Shown: positions 25,306-35,287 of the stretch, in pieces
Layout: every line of letters starts with the position of its first letter
How positions within the stretch are numbered: position 1 is the first letter of the stretch
Source of the DNA: Aquicella lusitana
GTDB taxonomy: Bacteria > Pseudomonadota > Gammaproteobacteria > DSM-16500
Length of the DNA stretch: 64,000 bases
Direction: 5' to 3'
Assembly (NCBI RefSeq): GCF_902459475.1
Contig: NZ_LR699114.1
Coordinates: forward strand, 682,001 to 746,000
Position numbers and translations under genes: made by a program
Notes under the pieces: model-generated
What the model saw: the letters and a program-made list of their open reading frames with translations, nothing else
What the model was told of the DNA's origin: nothing
Database searches by the model: none

Positions 25306-26415
25306 ATGACCAAGCATGATTATTACGAAGTTTTAGGGGTTTCACGCAATGCGAGCGATGAGGAAATCAAAAAAACCTATCGCCGCCTGGCAATGAAATA
25401 TCATCCAGACCGCAATCAGCACGACAAAGCATCGGAAGACAAGTTCAAGGAAATTAAAGAAGCCTACGAAGTCTTGTCTGACAGCAGAAGACGCGCTGCT
25501 TATGATCAATTCGGTCACGCCGGTGTCAATGGCGCGGCAGGCGGTTTTGGCGGCATGAATTTCGGCGATATTTTCGGTGATATTTTCGGCGATATTTTCG
25601 GTGGTCGAGGCGGCGCCGGTCCCCAGCGCGGCAGCGATTTACACTATACGTTGGAAATAACGCTGGAAGAAGCGGTCTACGGCAAAACGGCAGAAATTAT
25701 GATCCCGACGCTGGTGCAGTGCAGCGAGTGCGCTGGCAGTGGCGCACGCAAAGGCGCGCAGCCTGTGACTTGCTCGGATTGCGGAGGCTATGGCCAGATA
25801 CGCATGCAGCACGGCTTTTTTACGGTGCAACAGACCTGCCCCAGCTGTCAGGGAAAAGGGCGAGTGATCCATGATCCCTGTTCGAGCTGCCATGGACGTG
25901 GACGACACAGGCAAAATAAAAAACTTTCAGTTAAGATACCGCAAGGGGTGGATACCGGTGATCGCATTCGCTTGAGTGGAGAAGGGGAGGCAGGCGAAGC
26001 GGGCGCCATGCCGGGTGATCTTTATATTCAAATCCAGGTTTTGCCACACGCACTTTTTGAGCGCGATGGTAAAAACCTGTATTGCGAAGTTCCCATCAGC
26101 TTTGTCACGGCTGTACTCGGCGGCGAGCTGGAAGTGCCTGCCTTAAATGGCCGCGTTAAACTGAAAGTTCCGCCGGAAACACAAACCGGCAAAACATTTC
26201 GTGTAAAAGGCATGGGCGTGCCCTCCGTGCGTGGCGGCGATCCGGGTGATTTGCTTTGCAAGGTGCAGGTTGAAACGCCCGTGAATTTGACGGCCAAGCA
26301 AAAAGAATTGCTGACACAGTTTGAGAAAACCATGTCTGCCAATAACAAGCACAGCCCAAAATCAAGTTCATGGTTTAACAAGGTAAAGAAGTTTTTTGAG
26401 GATATGAAATTCTGA
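25306..26415 (+). CDS. dnaJ: Chaperone protein DnaJ (Hsp40)
   Basis: A 369-residue class I J-protein. The J domain (residues 1-70) has the HPD motif in KYHPDRNQ. A Gly/Phe region follows with three consecutive GDIF units. Four zinc-finger repeats come next ([32 protein letters not shown]), and then the C-terminal substrate-binding domains. It stimulates the ATPase of DnaK. Length is normal. Confidence 0.98.
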   Translation: MTKHDYYEVLGVSRNASDEEIKKTYRRLAMKYHPDRNQHDKASEDKFKEIKEAYEVLSDSRRRAAYDQFGHAGVNGAAGGFGGMNFGDIFGDIFGDIFGGRGGAGPQRGSDLHYTLEITLEEAVYGKTAEIMIPTLVQCSECAGSGARKGAQPVTCSDCGGYGQIRMQHGFFTVQQTCPSCQGKGRVIHDPCSSCHGRGRHRQNKKLSVKIPQGVDTGDRIRLSGEGEAGEAGAMPGDLYIQIQVLPHALFERDGKNLYCEVPISFVTAVLGGELEVPALNGRVKLKVPPETQTGKTFRVKGMGVPSVRGGDPGDLLCKVQVETPVNLTAKQKELLTQFEKTMSANNKHSPKSSSWFNKVKKFFEDMKF

Positions 26416-26580
26416 TTGATCTGCAAAACCTGCGGCAAATTGCAGTGAAGTCACTTTCCAACCGGTCATGCGAGTCCTTGCTGGCATGGCCAATGTTTGA
26501 TTTAAAAGGATTAACTTTTAAATCGACAGCAAAAGCATAGAAGACAATAAATGTGTAAATCCAGTGTAGGGGTAATCGGG

Positions 26581-27054
26581 ATGCAGAAAGTACCAATGAC
26601 AACAGCGGGCGCTGAAAAATTACGCGAAGAACTGAACCGTTTAAAGCAGGTTGAACGGCCCAAAATTATCAATGCGATCGCTGAAGCGAGGGCGCATGGT
26701 GATTTGAAAGAGAATGCTGAATATCATGCGGCGCGCGAACAACAGGGATTTATTGAAGGCCGTATCCAGGAAATAGAATCCAAGCTTTCCGTTGCGCATA
26801 TCATTGATGTGACGCAATTGGAAAATACAGGAAGAGTTATTTTCGGCGCAACCGTAAAATTGACCACACCGGAAGGCGCTTCGCTTTCTTATCAGATTGT
26901 GGGCGAAGATGAAGCGGATATAAACGAGAATAAAATCTCGGTTACTTCGCCCGTTGCACGTGCTTTAATTGGTAAATATGAAGGCGACAATGTGGAAGTA
27001 AAAACACCGGAAGGGTCGATGACATACGAAATTATTGAGGTCACATATATTTAA
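26581..27054 (+). CDS. greA: Transcription elongation factor GreA
   Basis: A 157-residue factor that rescues backtracked RNA polymerase by stimulating transcript cleavage. The start [22 protein letters not shown] is the family N-terminus; the acidic tip pair occurs in [18 protein letters not shown]. The ATG at 26581, after GGGGTAATCGGG, is chosen over one ten codons upstream because it gives the family length. Its TAA overlaps the rlmE start codon. Confidence 0.97.
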   Translation: MQKVPMTTAGAEKLREELNRLKQVERPKIINAIAEARAHGDLKENAEYHAAREQQGFIEGRIQEIESKLSVAHIIDVTQLENTGRVIFGATVKLTTPEGASLSYQIVGEDEADINENKISVTSPVARALIGKYEGDNVEVKTPEGSMTYEIIEVTYI

Positions 27055-27677
27055 TGGCCAATAAAAGCAGTAGCCGCCGGTGGCTTAAAGAACATTTCAC
27101 TGATCCGTATGTCAAACAGGCACAACAGGAAGGTTATCGTTCACGCGCTGTTTACAAGCTGCTTGAGATACAGGAACGCGGTCACTTGTTTAAGCCAGGG
27201 ATGACGGTCATCGACCTGGGCGCTGCACCAGGCGGATGGTCTCAGGTAGTTGCAAGGCTGGTGAAACCGTGCGGCCGTGTGATAGCTATGGATTTGCTGC
27301 CCATGGAGCCGATTGAGGGCGTGGACTTCATTCAGGGCGATTTTTCCGACGAGACAATTTTACAAGCCCTTCTGGACAAGCTGGCACCAGCAAAAGCTGA
27401 TTGGGTTATTTCCGATATGGCGCCTAACATGAGCGGTAATGAAAGTATTGATATTCCCCGCTCGATGTATCTGTCTGAACTCGCCCTGGATTTTGCCTTG
27501 CAAGTGTTGATGCCGGAAGGTGGTTTTTTAATTAAAGTATTTCAGGGCGAGGGCTTTGATGCCTTGCTGGCTGAAATGAAACGCCGTTTTAAAACAGTGG
27601 CTATTCGTAAACCTAAAGCATCCAGGGGGCGGTCCCGTGAAGTTTATATACTTGCAAGAGGCTTAAAAGGATCATGA
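27054..27677 (+). CDS. rlmE: 23S rRNA 2'-O-ribose methyltransferase RlmE (FtsJ/RrmJ)
   Basis: A 207-residue SAM-dependent enzyme that methylates U2552 of 23S rRNA and is heat-shock induced in E. coli. The SAM motif is [14 protein letters not shown], and the catalytic K-D-K-E tetrad fits KEHF, SDMAPN, LIKVFQG and SREVYI. The start codon overlaps the greA stop (TAATG), so translation is coupled. ftsH follows 117 bp downstream, the usual order. Confidence 0.97.
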   Translation: MANKSSSRRWLKEHFTDPYVKQAQQEGYRSRAVYKLLEIQERGHLFKPGMTVIDLGAAPGGWSQVVARLVKPCGRVIAMDLLPMEPIEGVDFIQGDFSDETILQALLDKLAPAKADWVISDMAPNMSGNESIDIPRSMYLSELALDFALQVLMPEGGFLIKVFQGEGFDALLAEMKRRFKTVAIRKPKASRGRSREVYILARGLKGS

Positions 27678-27794
27678 GTAGGCAGTTAAAAGGAGAAGTA
27701 TTCGTGCTATTTTCTAGTTTATCGTCACCAGTTTAGGTATGATTAACTTATACTTTAAGAAAGTACTTTTTGACTTTGAAAGAGGTCAACCGAC

Positions 27795-29747
27795 GTGAAT
27801 GACGCAATCAAGACAATACTGCTGTGGATGGTAATCGGAATTATTCTAATTTCGGTTTTCAATAACTTTGGGCCCCGGCGCGAAACTGAGGAAAAGATTA
27901 GCTATTCCGCTTTTCTTCAAAAGATCAAGCAGGGGGATGTGAATACGGTGACCATCTCCGATCAAAATGTCACTGGCAAATACCAGACGGGCAAGACATT
28001 TACGACCTATCTTCCCATGCGGCAGGATCCGGTCCTGCTCAAGGATATGCTGGACAAGGGGGTGATTGTACAGGGGAAACAGCCTGATCAACCTGGGTTA
28101 TGGGTCCATCTTCTGAACCTGCTGCCGTGGATCATTATTATCGCTATCTGGATTTATGTACTCCGGCAACAGACCGGCGGCGGAAAGGGCGGTGCCTTTT
28201 CATTCGGCCGTAGCAGGGCGCGATTGTTGAATGCAGACCAGGTCAAGATTACTTTCTCGGACGTGGCTGGTTGCGAAGAGGCGAAGGAAGAAGTAAAAGA
28301 GCTGGTTGATTTTCTAAAAGATCCGGGCAAATTCCAACGCTTGGGCGGCAAGATTCCACGCGGTGTCCTGTTGGTGGGCCCGCCAGGAACGGGTAAAACC
28401 CTGCTCGCTAAAGCGGTGGCAGGTGAGGCCAAGGTTCCCTTCTTTACCATTTCCGGTTCGGATTTCGTTGAAATGTTTGTCGGTGTGGGCGCTTCCCGCG
28501 TGCGCGATATGTTTGATCAAGCCAAAAAACAGGCTCCCTGCATTATTTTTATTGATGAAATTGACGCGGTTGGCCGGCATCGCGGTGCGGGCTTAGGCGG
28601 TGGCCATGATGAACGTGAACAGACGCTAAACCAGCTGCTGGTTGAAATGGATGGTTTCCAGGGCAGTGAAGGGGTGATTGTGATTGCGGCAACGAACCGG
28701 CCTGATGTGCTGGATCCTGCCCTGTTACGTCCCGGTCGTTTCGACCGCCAGGTAGTGGTGGGCCTGCCGGATGTCAAAGGGCGCGAGCAAATTCTTCGCG
28801 TGCATAGTCGTAAATTACCGCTTGCGGATGATGTGGATGTTTCTGTTATTGCGCGCGGTACACCCGGATTTTCAGGGGCGGATCTCGCCAATATTGTTAA
28901 TGAAGCAGCGCTTTTTGCTGCCCGTTCGAATAAACGCGCGGTTGATATGGATGACTTCGAGAAAGCCAAAGACAAGGTCATTATGGGAACCGAACGGCGC
29001 TCTATTGTCATGTCAGAGCAGGAAAAGAAATTGACTGCTTATCACGAAGCGGGACACGCCATTGTCGGCCTCTTGGTGCCGGAGCATGACCCGGTGCATA
29101 AAGTTACTATTATTCCGCGCGGACGCGCATTGGGTGTAACCATGTTTTTACCCGAGGGCGACCGTTACAATTACACCAGAGAGTATCTGGAAAGCAAAAT
29201 CTCCAGTCTCTTTGGCGGCCGTTTGGCGGAAGAAATTATTTTTGGCGACAGCAAGGTGACGACTGGTGCTTCCAACGATATCCAGAAAGCCAGTGAACTT
29301 GCGCGTAATATGGTTACCAAATGGGGGCTTTCAGAGAAAGTAGGTCCCCTGACCATTGGTGGACAGGATGAGGAAGTTTTCCTCGGCCATTCCATAACGC
29401 GACATAAAGAGGTTTCTGAGGCAACGTTCAGTATGATTGACGCTGAAGTACGCGAGATTATTGACCGCAATTACAAGCGTGCAGAGCGCATTCTGAAAGA
29501 GAATATCGAAAAGCTTCACGCCATGGCAGAAGCACTGGTGAAATATGAGACCATTAACCTGGATCAGATTCACGATGTCATGGAAGGCAAAACTGTACGT
29601 GAGCCGGCAAACTGGCAAAGTAATAAGGAAAATTCAGGCAAAGCCAAACCAAAGGTAAAGGAAAAAGAAAAGGAAGAGTCAGCGGAAGATAAATCACTCA
29701 ACGCAAATGAAGGCGCTGCGCAAGCCGATGGCTCAAGTGTTAACTAA
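27795..29747 (+). CDS. ftsH: ATP-dependent zinc metalloprotease FtsH
   Basis: A 650-residue membrane AAA+ protease that degrades SecY, LpxC, sigma-32 and other targets. Two N-terminal membrane spans (about residues 6-24 and 100-122) flank a periplasmic domain. The Walker A motif is GPPGTGKT, Walker B is IIFIDEID, and the zinc site is HEAGH. The start is a GTG at 27795 after AAAGAGG. The Lys/Glu-rich C-terminal tail is variable in the family. It ends 1 nt before glmM. Confidence 0.98.
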   Translation: MNDAIKTILLWMVIGIILISVFNNFGPRRETEEKISYSAFLQKIKQGDVNTVTISDQNVTGKYQTGKTFTTYLPMRQDPVLLKDMLDKGVIVQGKQPDQPGLWVHLLNLLPWIIIIAIWIYVLRQQTGGGKGGAFSFGRSRARLLNADQVKITFSDVAGCEEAKEEVKELVDFLKDPGKFQRLGGKIPRGVLLVGPPGTGKTLLAKAVAGEAKVPFFTISGSDFVEMFVGVGASRVRDMFDQAKKQAPCIIFIDEIDAVGRHRGAGLGGGHDEREQTLNQLLVEMDGFQGSEGVIVIAATNRPDVLDPALLRPGRFDRQVVVGLPDVKGREQILRVHSRKLPLADDVDVSVIARGTPGFSGADLANIVNEAALFAARSNKRAVDMDDFEKAKDKVIMGTERRSIVMSEQEKKLTAYHEAGHAIVGLLVPEHDPVHKVTIIPRGRALGVTMFLPEGDRYNYTREYLESKISSLFGGRLAEEIIFGDSKVTTGASNDIQKASELARNMVTKWGLSEKVGPLTIGGQDEEVFLGHSITRHKEVSEATFSMIDAEVREIIDRNYKRAERILKENIEKLHAMAEALVKYETINLDQIHDVMEGKTVREPANWQSNKENSGKAKPKVKEKEKEESAEDKSLNANEGAAQADGSSVN

Positions 29748-29748
29748 A

Positions 29749-31110
29749 ATGAATCCGATTTCCCACAAGCCCCGCCGGTATTTCGGTACGGATGGTATTC
29801 GAGGCCGCGTAGGCGTGTGGCCTATTACGCCTGAATTTGTCCTGAAACTGGGTTGGGCGGTAGGTAAGGTGTTAGCCCGTCAGGGTAATGGCAAAGTGCT
29901 TATAGGTAAAGACACCCGCATTTCCGGCTACATGTTTGAATCCGTGCTTGAATCGGGTCTCTCCGCTGCCGGTATTGATACCCATCTCTTGGGTCCCATG
30001 CCAACGCCTGCGATTGCTTATCTGACACGCACCTTGCGTGCGCAAGCTGGCATTGTCATCAGTGCCTCGCATAATCCTTATTATGACAATGGCATTAAGT
30101 TTTTTTCTGCCCAGGGTACCAAGCTTCCCGATCATCTGGAATCCGCTATCGAAGAACAGTTGGAACAGCCAATGACCACAGTGGATTCTGCCGAATTAGG
30201 CAAAGCCATTCGTGTGGTTGATGCGCCCGGGCGCTATATCGAGTTTTGTAAAAGCACGGTTTCATCCGACATTATTCTGAATGGCTTAAAAATAGTAGTG
30301 GATTGCGCACACGGTGCTGCTTATCACGTTGCGCCCAACGTGTTTCGCGAACTGGGTGCAGAAGTGATTGAGATGGGTGTTGAGCCGAACGGTTTGAACA
30401 TTAATTTGCAATGCGGTGCAACGCATCCTGAAGCTTTGCACCAGCAAGTGCTGACCCATAAAGCCGATTTGGGTATTGCGCTGGATGGCGACGGCGACCG
30501 CGTCGTCATGATTGATCATGAAGGCCATATTTTAGATGGCGATGAATTATTGTATATCATTGCCAAGCATAAAACGGGTATGGGTACTTTCAAGGGCGGT
30601 GTAGTGGGTACCGTCATGTCAAACCTGGGCTTTGAGCAGGCCGTTAAGCAGCTTGGGCTTGAGTTTGTACGTGTGCCGGTAGGTGACCGTTATATCATCA
30701 GTGAACTCACGAAGCGCCAATGGCACTTGGGAGGCGAGCCTTCCGGCCATATTGTTTGTATGGATACGACGACTACAGGGGATGGTATCATCACTGCATT
30801 GCAGGTACTTGCTGCGATGCGGCATGGGCGTCAGTCGCTTTCGGAAATTCGCTCCGGCTTGATCAAATATCCCCAGATTCTGCTGAACGTGAAAGCAGCC
30901 CAGGCGGATTTTTCTCTCGAATCTCCCCGCATTCAGGAAGCTGTTAAGAATGTGGAACAGGCACTGGGTGCAAAAGGTCGGGTGTTATTGCGCCGTTCAG
31001 GCACAGAACCGCTAATTCGCATCATGGTTGAAGGTGAAGATAAATACCGGGTGGAACAATTTGCGGGACAATTAGCTGATGTTGTAAAAGAGGAGTTAGG
31101 GGCGGTATAG
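29749..31110 (+). CDS. glmM: Phosphoglucosamine mutase GlmM
   Basis: A 453-residue alpha-D-phosphohexomutase converting GlcN-6-P to GlcN-1-P for UDP-GlcNAc. Motifs: [16 protein letters not shown] at the start, active-site serine loop [16 protein letters not shown], metal loop DGDGDR and sugar loop GGEPSGHI; the phosphate loop is [12 protein letters not shown]. The ATG at 29749 is preferred over upstream in-frame starts that lie inside ftsH; translation is probably coupled since no clear ribosome site is seen. Confidence 0.96.
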   Translation: MNPISHKPRRYFGTDGIRGRVGVWPITPEFVLKLGWAVGKVLARQGNGKVLIGKDTRISGYMFESVLESGLSAAGIDTHLLGPMPTPAIAYLTRTLRAQAGIVISASHNPYYDNGIKFFSAQGTKLPDHLESAIEEQLEQPMTTVDSAELGKAIRVVDAPGRYIEFCKSTVSSDIILNGLKIVVDCAHGAAYHVAPNVFRELGAEVIEMGVEPNGLNINLQCGATHPEALHQQVLTHKADLGIALDGDGDRVVMIDHEGHILDGDELLYIIAKHKTGMGTFKGGVVGTVMSNLGFEQAVKQLGLEFVRVPVGDRYIISELTKRQWHLGGEPSGHIVCMDTTTTGDGIITALQVLAAMRHGRQSLSEIRSGLIKYPQILLNVKAAQADFSLESPRIQEAVKNVEQALGAKGRVLLRRSGTEPLIRIMVEGEDKYRVEQFAGQLADVVKEELGAV

Positions 31111-31291
31111 CCGCTATTTTGCGAGTGCGAACCAACTACACCAGGACATGACACAGTTATACGGGACTTTGGCTATTTTTGACAGGTGTTCTCCTGAATT
31201 TGCCATCCGGCGTGCTTTGTCATCCTGAGCGAGAATGGCTGTCATCCTGAGCGCAGCGCACTACTGTCCGGTGAACCAGATTAAAAATTGA

Positions 31292-31350
31292 TCGTCCTTG
31301 GTAAAGCGCTATGATAGCGCGCTAAACACCACATTTAGCACCAAGGACGA
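31292..31350 (+). promoter_or_regulatory. Foldback leader masking the transposase ribosome site
   Basis: Perfect 11-nt arms TCGTCCTTGGT (31292-31302) and ACCAAGGACGA (31340-31350) enclose two further hairpins, GCGCTAT/ATAGCGC (31306-31320) and GCTAAA/TTTAGC (31321-31339). This predicts a three-way junction. The transposase ribosome site AAGGA is in the outer 3' arm. IS10, IS50 and other elements use such structures to block translation of read-through transcripts; the same role is inferred here. Confidence 0.65.
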
Positions 31351-31354
31351 ACTG

Positions 31355-32482
31355 ATGAAAGATACCGTTTTTCAACGATTATTAAAACCCGTTACAAAAA
31401 AATTAATGAAGGAATGTATAGAACGCTTTCGATCTGATCATCGTTATGAATCATTTAATACATTTGAACATTTAAAAACGATGATTTATGCACATATTAA
31501 TGAAATTAAAAGCTTACGCACGTTAGAGGTTGCGATAAACAGTCAAAAAATTGGTATAAAAACGCAAGTAAAACGCTCGACCTTAAGTGATGCCAATCGA
31601 AAACGACCAGCCGAAAGTTTCTTTTGGATATTAGAACAGCTTATGTCTTTGTTACCCAGGAAAAAACATAAAGAAATAAAAAAAGTAATCAGGATATTAG
31701 ATAGTAGCCCGATACAGCTAAGAGGCCAAGGGTACGATGAGTGGTCAAAGCAATATGCGACTCGGCATATACAAGGATTAAAACTACATGTTGAATATGA
31801 TTTAGGATTAGATTTGCCCTTAAGGATGAAGTTGAGTCATCCAAATTGTAATGATGCGACGATGGGACAAAAATGGCCAATCCTTAAAAACACCCTTTAT
31901 GTGTTTGATAAAGGTTACTACGATTACAATTGGTGGTGGAGCATCAACAAAAGGCAGGCTTATTTTGTGACTCGATTAAAGAAGAATGCGGCCATTGTTA
32001 TAGAAAGCCGGCAAAAAAATACTCGCGAACCCATCTTACAAGATTGTCTTTTTAGAATTTCAAATAAAGTTCCACGTGGTGGAAAACGCATGGAATATAG
32101 CGAGACGCTGAGATATATAAGTGTAAAAAGAGAAGGAAAAACTCCTCTTATTTTGGTAACTAACTTGAAAGATTTACCAGCAGAAAATATTGCTAAGCTT
32201 TATAAAGCCCGATGGGAAATAGAGCTATTTTTTAAATGGATCAAGCAAAATCTTCGACTTAAAAAATTTCTGGGCCGATCTTCTAATGCGGTTAAAATTC
32301 AAATAGCAACAGCCTTGATTGCTTTTATATTGATACAAATATTTAAAAATGTTTCAAATGAGAAACGTTCATTACATCTCGTTTTAGTCTGGATCAGACA
32401 TAATTTGCATGTTGCAGAATATCGCAATAGACAATACAAGCCTCCTATTTATTTAATTTCAAGGAGACCTGTTTATTTATGA
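31355..32482 (+). CDS. IS4-family transposase
   Basis: A 375-residue DDE transposase. The ATG at 31355 follows AAGGA by a few bases. The catalytic residues are visible: D in ILDSSPIQL, D in VFDKGYYDYNWW, and E in the Y-x2-R-x3-E-x6-K signature YKARWEIELFFKWIK. No frameshift or stop, so probably active. AT-rich compared with the flanking core genes. Confidence 0.95.
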   Translation: MKDTVFQRLLKPVTKKLMKECIERFRSDHRYESFNTFEHLKTMIYAHINEIKSLRTLEVAINSQKIGIKTQVKRSTLSDANRKRPAESFFWILEQLMSLLPRKKHKEIKKVIRILDSSPIQLRGQGYDEWSKQYATRHIQGLKLHVEYDLGLDLPLRMKLSHPNCNDATMGQKWPILKNTLYVFDKGYYDYNWWWSINKRQAYFVTRLKKNAAIVIESRQKNTREPILQDCLFRISNKVPRGGKRMEYSETLRYISVKREGKTPLILVTNLKDLPAENIAKLYKARWEIELFFKWIKQNLRLKKFLGRSSNAVKIQIATALIAFILIQIFKNVSNEKRSLHLVLVWIRHNLHVAEYRNRQYKPPIYLISRRPVYL

Positions 32483-32727
32483 TACAGGTTCACCGGACAG
32501 TAGTGGAGCGCAGCGAAGGATCTCCAAATGCACAATGGAAGGGAGATCCTTCGCTGCGCTCAGGATGACAAAGCTGCGCTCAGGATGACAGCCATTCTGT
32601 AGAATCAGCATCATTTGTCAAAAATGGCCAAGTCCAGTTCTATATACACGCTCCTTTTCTTAAGATAACCTTAATAATCCTTCTTTATGATCGTTAAAGT
32701 AAGTGCAGCGATAGTGCAGAGAAAACA

Positions 32728-32853
32728 ATGAAACAAATCAGCCAGCCAAAGAGGTTGCTTGCGGCAGTTCCTGCTGCTTGTGTTTCTATGCTTGCTGCTT
32801 TTCCCTTTTTTATTATTAATATTATTTCCATACGCATTAGCCGCCTGTTTTAG
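32728..32853 (+). CDS. Doubtful 41-residue hydrophobic ORF
   Basis: An ATG at 32728 opens a short frame with a basic start (MKQISQPKRLL) and a hydrophobic helix (AAVPAACVSMLAAFPFFIINIIS). It could be a small membrane peptide or leader of the MFS gene, but it has no clear ribosome site. The rest of the spacer from the repeat to the MFS gene (32599-32973) holds only an 8-bp hairpin (32910-32931, GCTCATCT/AGATGAGC). Confidence 0.2.
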   Translation: MKQISQPKRLLAAVPAACVSMLAAFPFFIINIISIRISRLF

Positions 32854-32973
32854 CGGTCATCTGGTTCGTGACGCTAAGGCAGGCAAATTCCTACCACGAA
32901 TCCAATATCGCTCATCTTCTAACAGATGAGCATTCAATAGATGACGAATTTCCACATGCAAGAAGGGTTTTTT

Positions 32974-34245
32974 ATGTTAAGCAATACAACACAATCACGG
33001 CCAAAGACAATGGAATTGAGCTATTCCATTGTGGTGATTAGCCTCTGCGCGTGCTTTCTTTTTTATAAATATATCCTGCAGATTTATCCCAGTGTCGTGA
33101 CTAACCAGCTCATGCGCGAGTTTCAGTTATCGGGCGCAGGTCTTGGTAATCTTGCCGCAACCTTTTATTACACTTACATGATCACTCAGCTATTTGTAGG
33201 TATTCTGCTTGATAAGTACAGCACGCGCTGGCTGACTGCTGCAGCTATTTTTTGCTGTGGTTTGGGCGTTATGCTGTTTTCACAAACGCATTCGCTGTTC
33301 ATTGCGGAATTGTCACGTGGATTAATGGGCGTAGGCGTGGCCTTTGCTACCGTCGCTTATATGAAATTGGCGGCAGTCTGGTTTTCACCGCGGCAATATG
33401 CATTTGTTGGCGGACTATTGGCGACTGCAGCGATGGCAGGCGCGATTTTTGGGCAAGCGCCTTTGGCCTATTTTATTGATGCAGTGGGCTGGCGTGAGTG
33501 CTTGTTTATTACGGGATTAATTGGTTTCGCCTTAGCTATCCTGTTTGTTTTTATTGTTCGGGACGCGCCTGAAAAATCATCCGTTGCTCAAAAAGCCGAA
33601 TTGGTTTCATGGCGTGATTTACTGGATATCGTCAAAAATAGACAAAACTGGCTGCTCACTTTTTATAGCGGTTTGGCTTTTTCACCCATCGCCATTTTTG
33701 GCGGACTATGGGGAAATCCTTTTTTGCAGCAAGCCTATCATCTCAACAATACACAAGCAGCGTCTTTGCTCTCTCTGGTATTTATTGGTTTAGGGATTGG
33801 AAGTCCTTTATTGGGTATTCTTTCTGACCGGCTAGGGGCGAGGCGTAACGTCATGTTGTCGAGTACGATGGTTGCCTGTCTCGCGCTGGTACTAGTGCTC
33901 TATTGCCATCAGCTGCCTCTCTGGGCTGTTTCAGTGCTGTTATTTATATTCGGATTCGGGTTGGGATCCTTTATGCTGGGCTTTGCGATCGGGAAAGAGA
34001 TTAACAAGCCGGCATTCACAGCTACAGTGGTTGCCATGATTAATACCAGTGATGCTTTGCTGGATAGCTTTACAGAACCCGGGATCGGAAAGCTACTCGA
34101 TTTACTCTGGGATGGCAAAGTGGTTGATGGCGTGCATTATTTTTCGCTGCAAAGCTATCACCTCGCGTTGTCCGTGCTGCCCATCTATTTGCTTATTGCA
34201 GCCTTGTTATTGGTGTGGGTGAGAGAGGCTCCGGCGGATTTATAA
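32974..34245 (+). CDS. MFS transporter
   Basis: A 423-residue protein with about twelve membrane spans. The ATG at 32974 follows AAGAAGGG at good spacing, better than the ATG at 32941. The loop-2 signature reads LLDKYSTRWLT and the loop-8 counterpart ILSDRLGARRN. Proteins of this subgroup in Legionella and Coxiella move amino acids, nucleosides or related metabolites (Pht-like) during intracellular growth; the substrate is not readable here. Upstream is IS and repeat DNA. Confidence 0.88.
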   Translation: MLSNTTQSRPKTMELSYSIVVISLCACFLFYKYILQIYPSVVTNQLMREFQLSGAGLGNLAATFYYTYMITQLFVGILLDKYSTRWLTAAAIFCCGLGVMLFSQTHSLFIAELSRGLMGVGVAFATVAYMKLAAVWFSPRQYAFVGGLLATAAMAGAIFGQAPLAYFIDAVGWRECLFITGLIGFALAILFVFIVRDAPEKSSVAQKAELVSWRDLLDIVKNRQNWLLTFYSGLAFSPIAIFGGLWGNPFLQQAYHLNNTQAASLLSLVFIGLGIGSPLLGILSDRLGARRNVMLSSTMVACLALVLVLYCHQLPLWAVSVLLFIFGFGLGSFMLGFAIGKEINKPAFTATVVAMINTSDALLDSFTEPGIGKLLDLLWDGKVVDGVHYFSLQSYHLALSVLPIYLLIAALLLVWVREAPADL

Positions 34246-34259
34246 CAGAGGCAGAAATA

Positions 34260-34295
34260 AAATCCCCTCATTTTCTTGCTGAAAAGAGGGGATTT
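34260..34295. terminator. Bidirectional terminator
   Basis: AAATCCCCTC (34260-34269) and GAGGGGATTT (34286-34295) form a 10-bp stem with a 16-nt loop between the convergent MFS and HU-like genes. A/T-rich arms on both sides fit termination in both directions. Confidence 0.65.
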
Positions 34296-34317
34296 GATGG
34301 GGTGAAAATAATCGCGC

Positions 34318-34722
34318 TTACGCGACCATTTCCTTTAATTTCTTGAGCGGTCTGATTTTTACAGTTTTGTAAGCAGGTTTTGCCTTGATCATGATTTCTT
34401 CGCCGGTAAAGGGGTTAACGCCCTTGCGAGCTGGTCTCGCCGGTTTTTTAACCACACTGATTTTCATCAGGCCAGGAAGAACAAATACGCCTGGGCCGCC
34501 TGATTTGACGTGTTTTTCAATTACCTGAGTAAGACAATCCATAACCGCAACAACGTCTTTTTTGTTGACGCAGGTGACATCGGTGATTGTCTTGATCATG
34601 CCGCTTTTGGATACGGGTTCTTTAAAAGCGGGCAATTTAGCGGGAGATTTTTTAGCTGCTGCTTTGGAAGCAGTTTTCCCGTTACCAGACTTCCTTTTCA
34701 TTTTTGACTTCTTCACTGCCAT
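34318..34722 (-). CDS. HU-family DNA-binding protein with a lysine/alanine-rich N-terminal tail
   Basis: A 134-residue nucleoid protein. Residues 1-33 are Lys/Ala/Ser-rich (KKSKMKRKSGNGKTASKAAAKKSPAK), resembling histone H1-like tails. Residues about 36-134 are the HU/IHF fold with the DNA-binding arm PARPARKGVNPFTGEEIMIKAKPAYKTVKIRPLKKL. Standard HU is about 90 residues and lacks the tail. Similar long HU forms occur in intracellular gammaproteobacteria and could help chromatin compaction. A 565-bp spacer separates it from rplM. Confidence 0.88.
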   Translation of the reverse strand: MAVKKSKMKRKSGNGKTASKAAAKKSPAKLPAFKEPVSKSGMIKTITDVTCVNKKDVVAVMDCLTQVIEKHVKSGGPGVFVLPGLMKISVVKKPARPARKGVNPFTGEEIMIKAKPAYKTVKIRPLKKLKEMVA

Positions 34723-35213
34723 ATCAATTCCTCACTAAGTTAAGAAAAAAGACATTAATAAAATAACATTTTTTATGGATTTTGCGAGTGTTTTTTTTGA
34801 AAAAGTCCCTGAAAACAAGGGGAAAACGCCTGTTTTTTCTTAAATAAAGCGTGTGCGAAACGGGAAAAAGAAAGGAAATTTGGCTGGAAATTAAGGACCT
34901 TTTTTAAAAATCACATGAAAGGCGGAGAGAGCTTGAAGTGTAACGTGTTAGTGCGTTGGGTATGTTTTTTCAGGGGTAATACCGCGTCTCACGGGCGTAA
35001 CAGTGAAGGAAAATGCGCTCAAGGTGAGAGACGCCGCGCGTGATTTGTGGTATAAACGAGCTTGAGAATTGCGGGTATTTTTTGTATTTTCGAGAGTGAT
35101 CATCAGGTAATCATTCGCCGCCGCCTCAAATTTTGAAGCGAGAAAAATGAAATAAACCGGTCCGAGAGCACGGGTTTGGAGCCAGCCTATCCCTGATAAA
35201 AGTCTTTCGCCAC
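34723..35213. other. Long intergenic region between the HU-like gene and the rplM promoter
   Basis: No coding frame with supporting signals is visible. Elements that stand out are an imperfect inverted repeat GCGTCTCAC (34984-34992) and GTGAGAGACGC (35024-35034), and a short AAACC/GGTTT pair near 35155-35180. They could be a small RNA, a leader or nothing. The stretch near the HU-like gene is rich in A and T runs. Confidence 0.3.
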
Positions 35214-35242
35214 TTGCGCGTTATAACGGCTTCCTATACAAT
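35214..35242 (+). promoter_or_regulatory. Promoter for rplM-rpsI
   Basis: TTGCGC (35214-35219) and TACAAT (35237-35242) separated by 17 bp form a good sigma-70 promoter, 45 bp upstream of the rplM ATG. Confidence 0.5.
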
Positions 35243-35287
35243 TCTGGCGCTTTAAATAGGGTTATTTTAGACACCATAGGATTAACG

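Larger units (their letters stand above)
31259..32505 (+). mobile_element. IS4-family insertion sequence, complete
   Basis: A 1247-bp element. The ends are inverted repeats CACTACTGTCCGGTGAACC (left, 31259-31277; the same sequence inverted at 32487-32505). A 10-bp direct repeat GAGCGCAGCG flanks it on both sides (31249-31258 and 32506-32515), the target duplication size typical for IS4-family elements. Intact transposase and exact duplications suggest a recent insertion. Confidence 0.92.
31219..32598. repeat. Palindromic intergenic repeat interrupted by an IS element
   Basis: Left part 31219-31258 and right part 32506-32598 together form a dispersed-repeat-like palindrome built on the unit GTCATCCTGAGCGCAGCG and its complement. 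The unit is repeated once on each side, with outer arms AGAATGGCTGTCATCC/GGATGACAGCCATTCT. Removing the IS and one copy of its 10-bp target duplication restores near-perfect symmetry around AAGGATCTCC/GGAGATCCTT. This type of sequence is widely scattered in intergenic DNA of many bacteria. Its sites could be transcript ends of glmM. Confidence 0.7.

Noticed and set aside
25561-25605. Tandem 15-bp repeat encoding GDIF three times in dnaJ
   Set aside because: Several DIF units are normal in the Gly/Phe region of DnaJ.
34984-35034. 6S or other known structured RNA before rplM
   Set aside because: The sequence does not show the closing stem or bubble of 6S RNA that I could recognise; kept only as an open observation.
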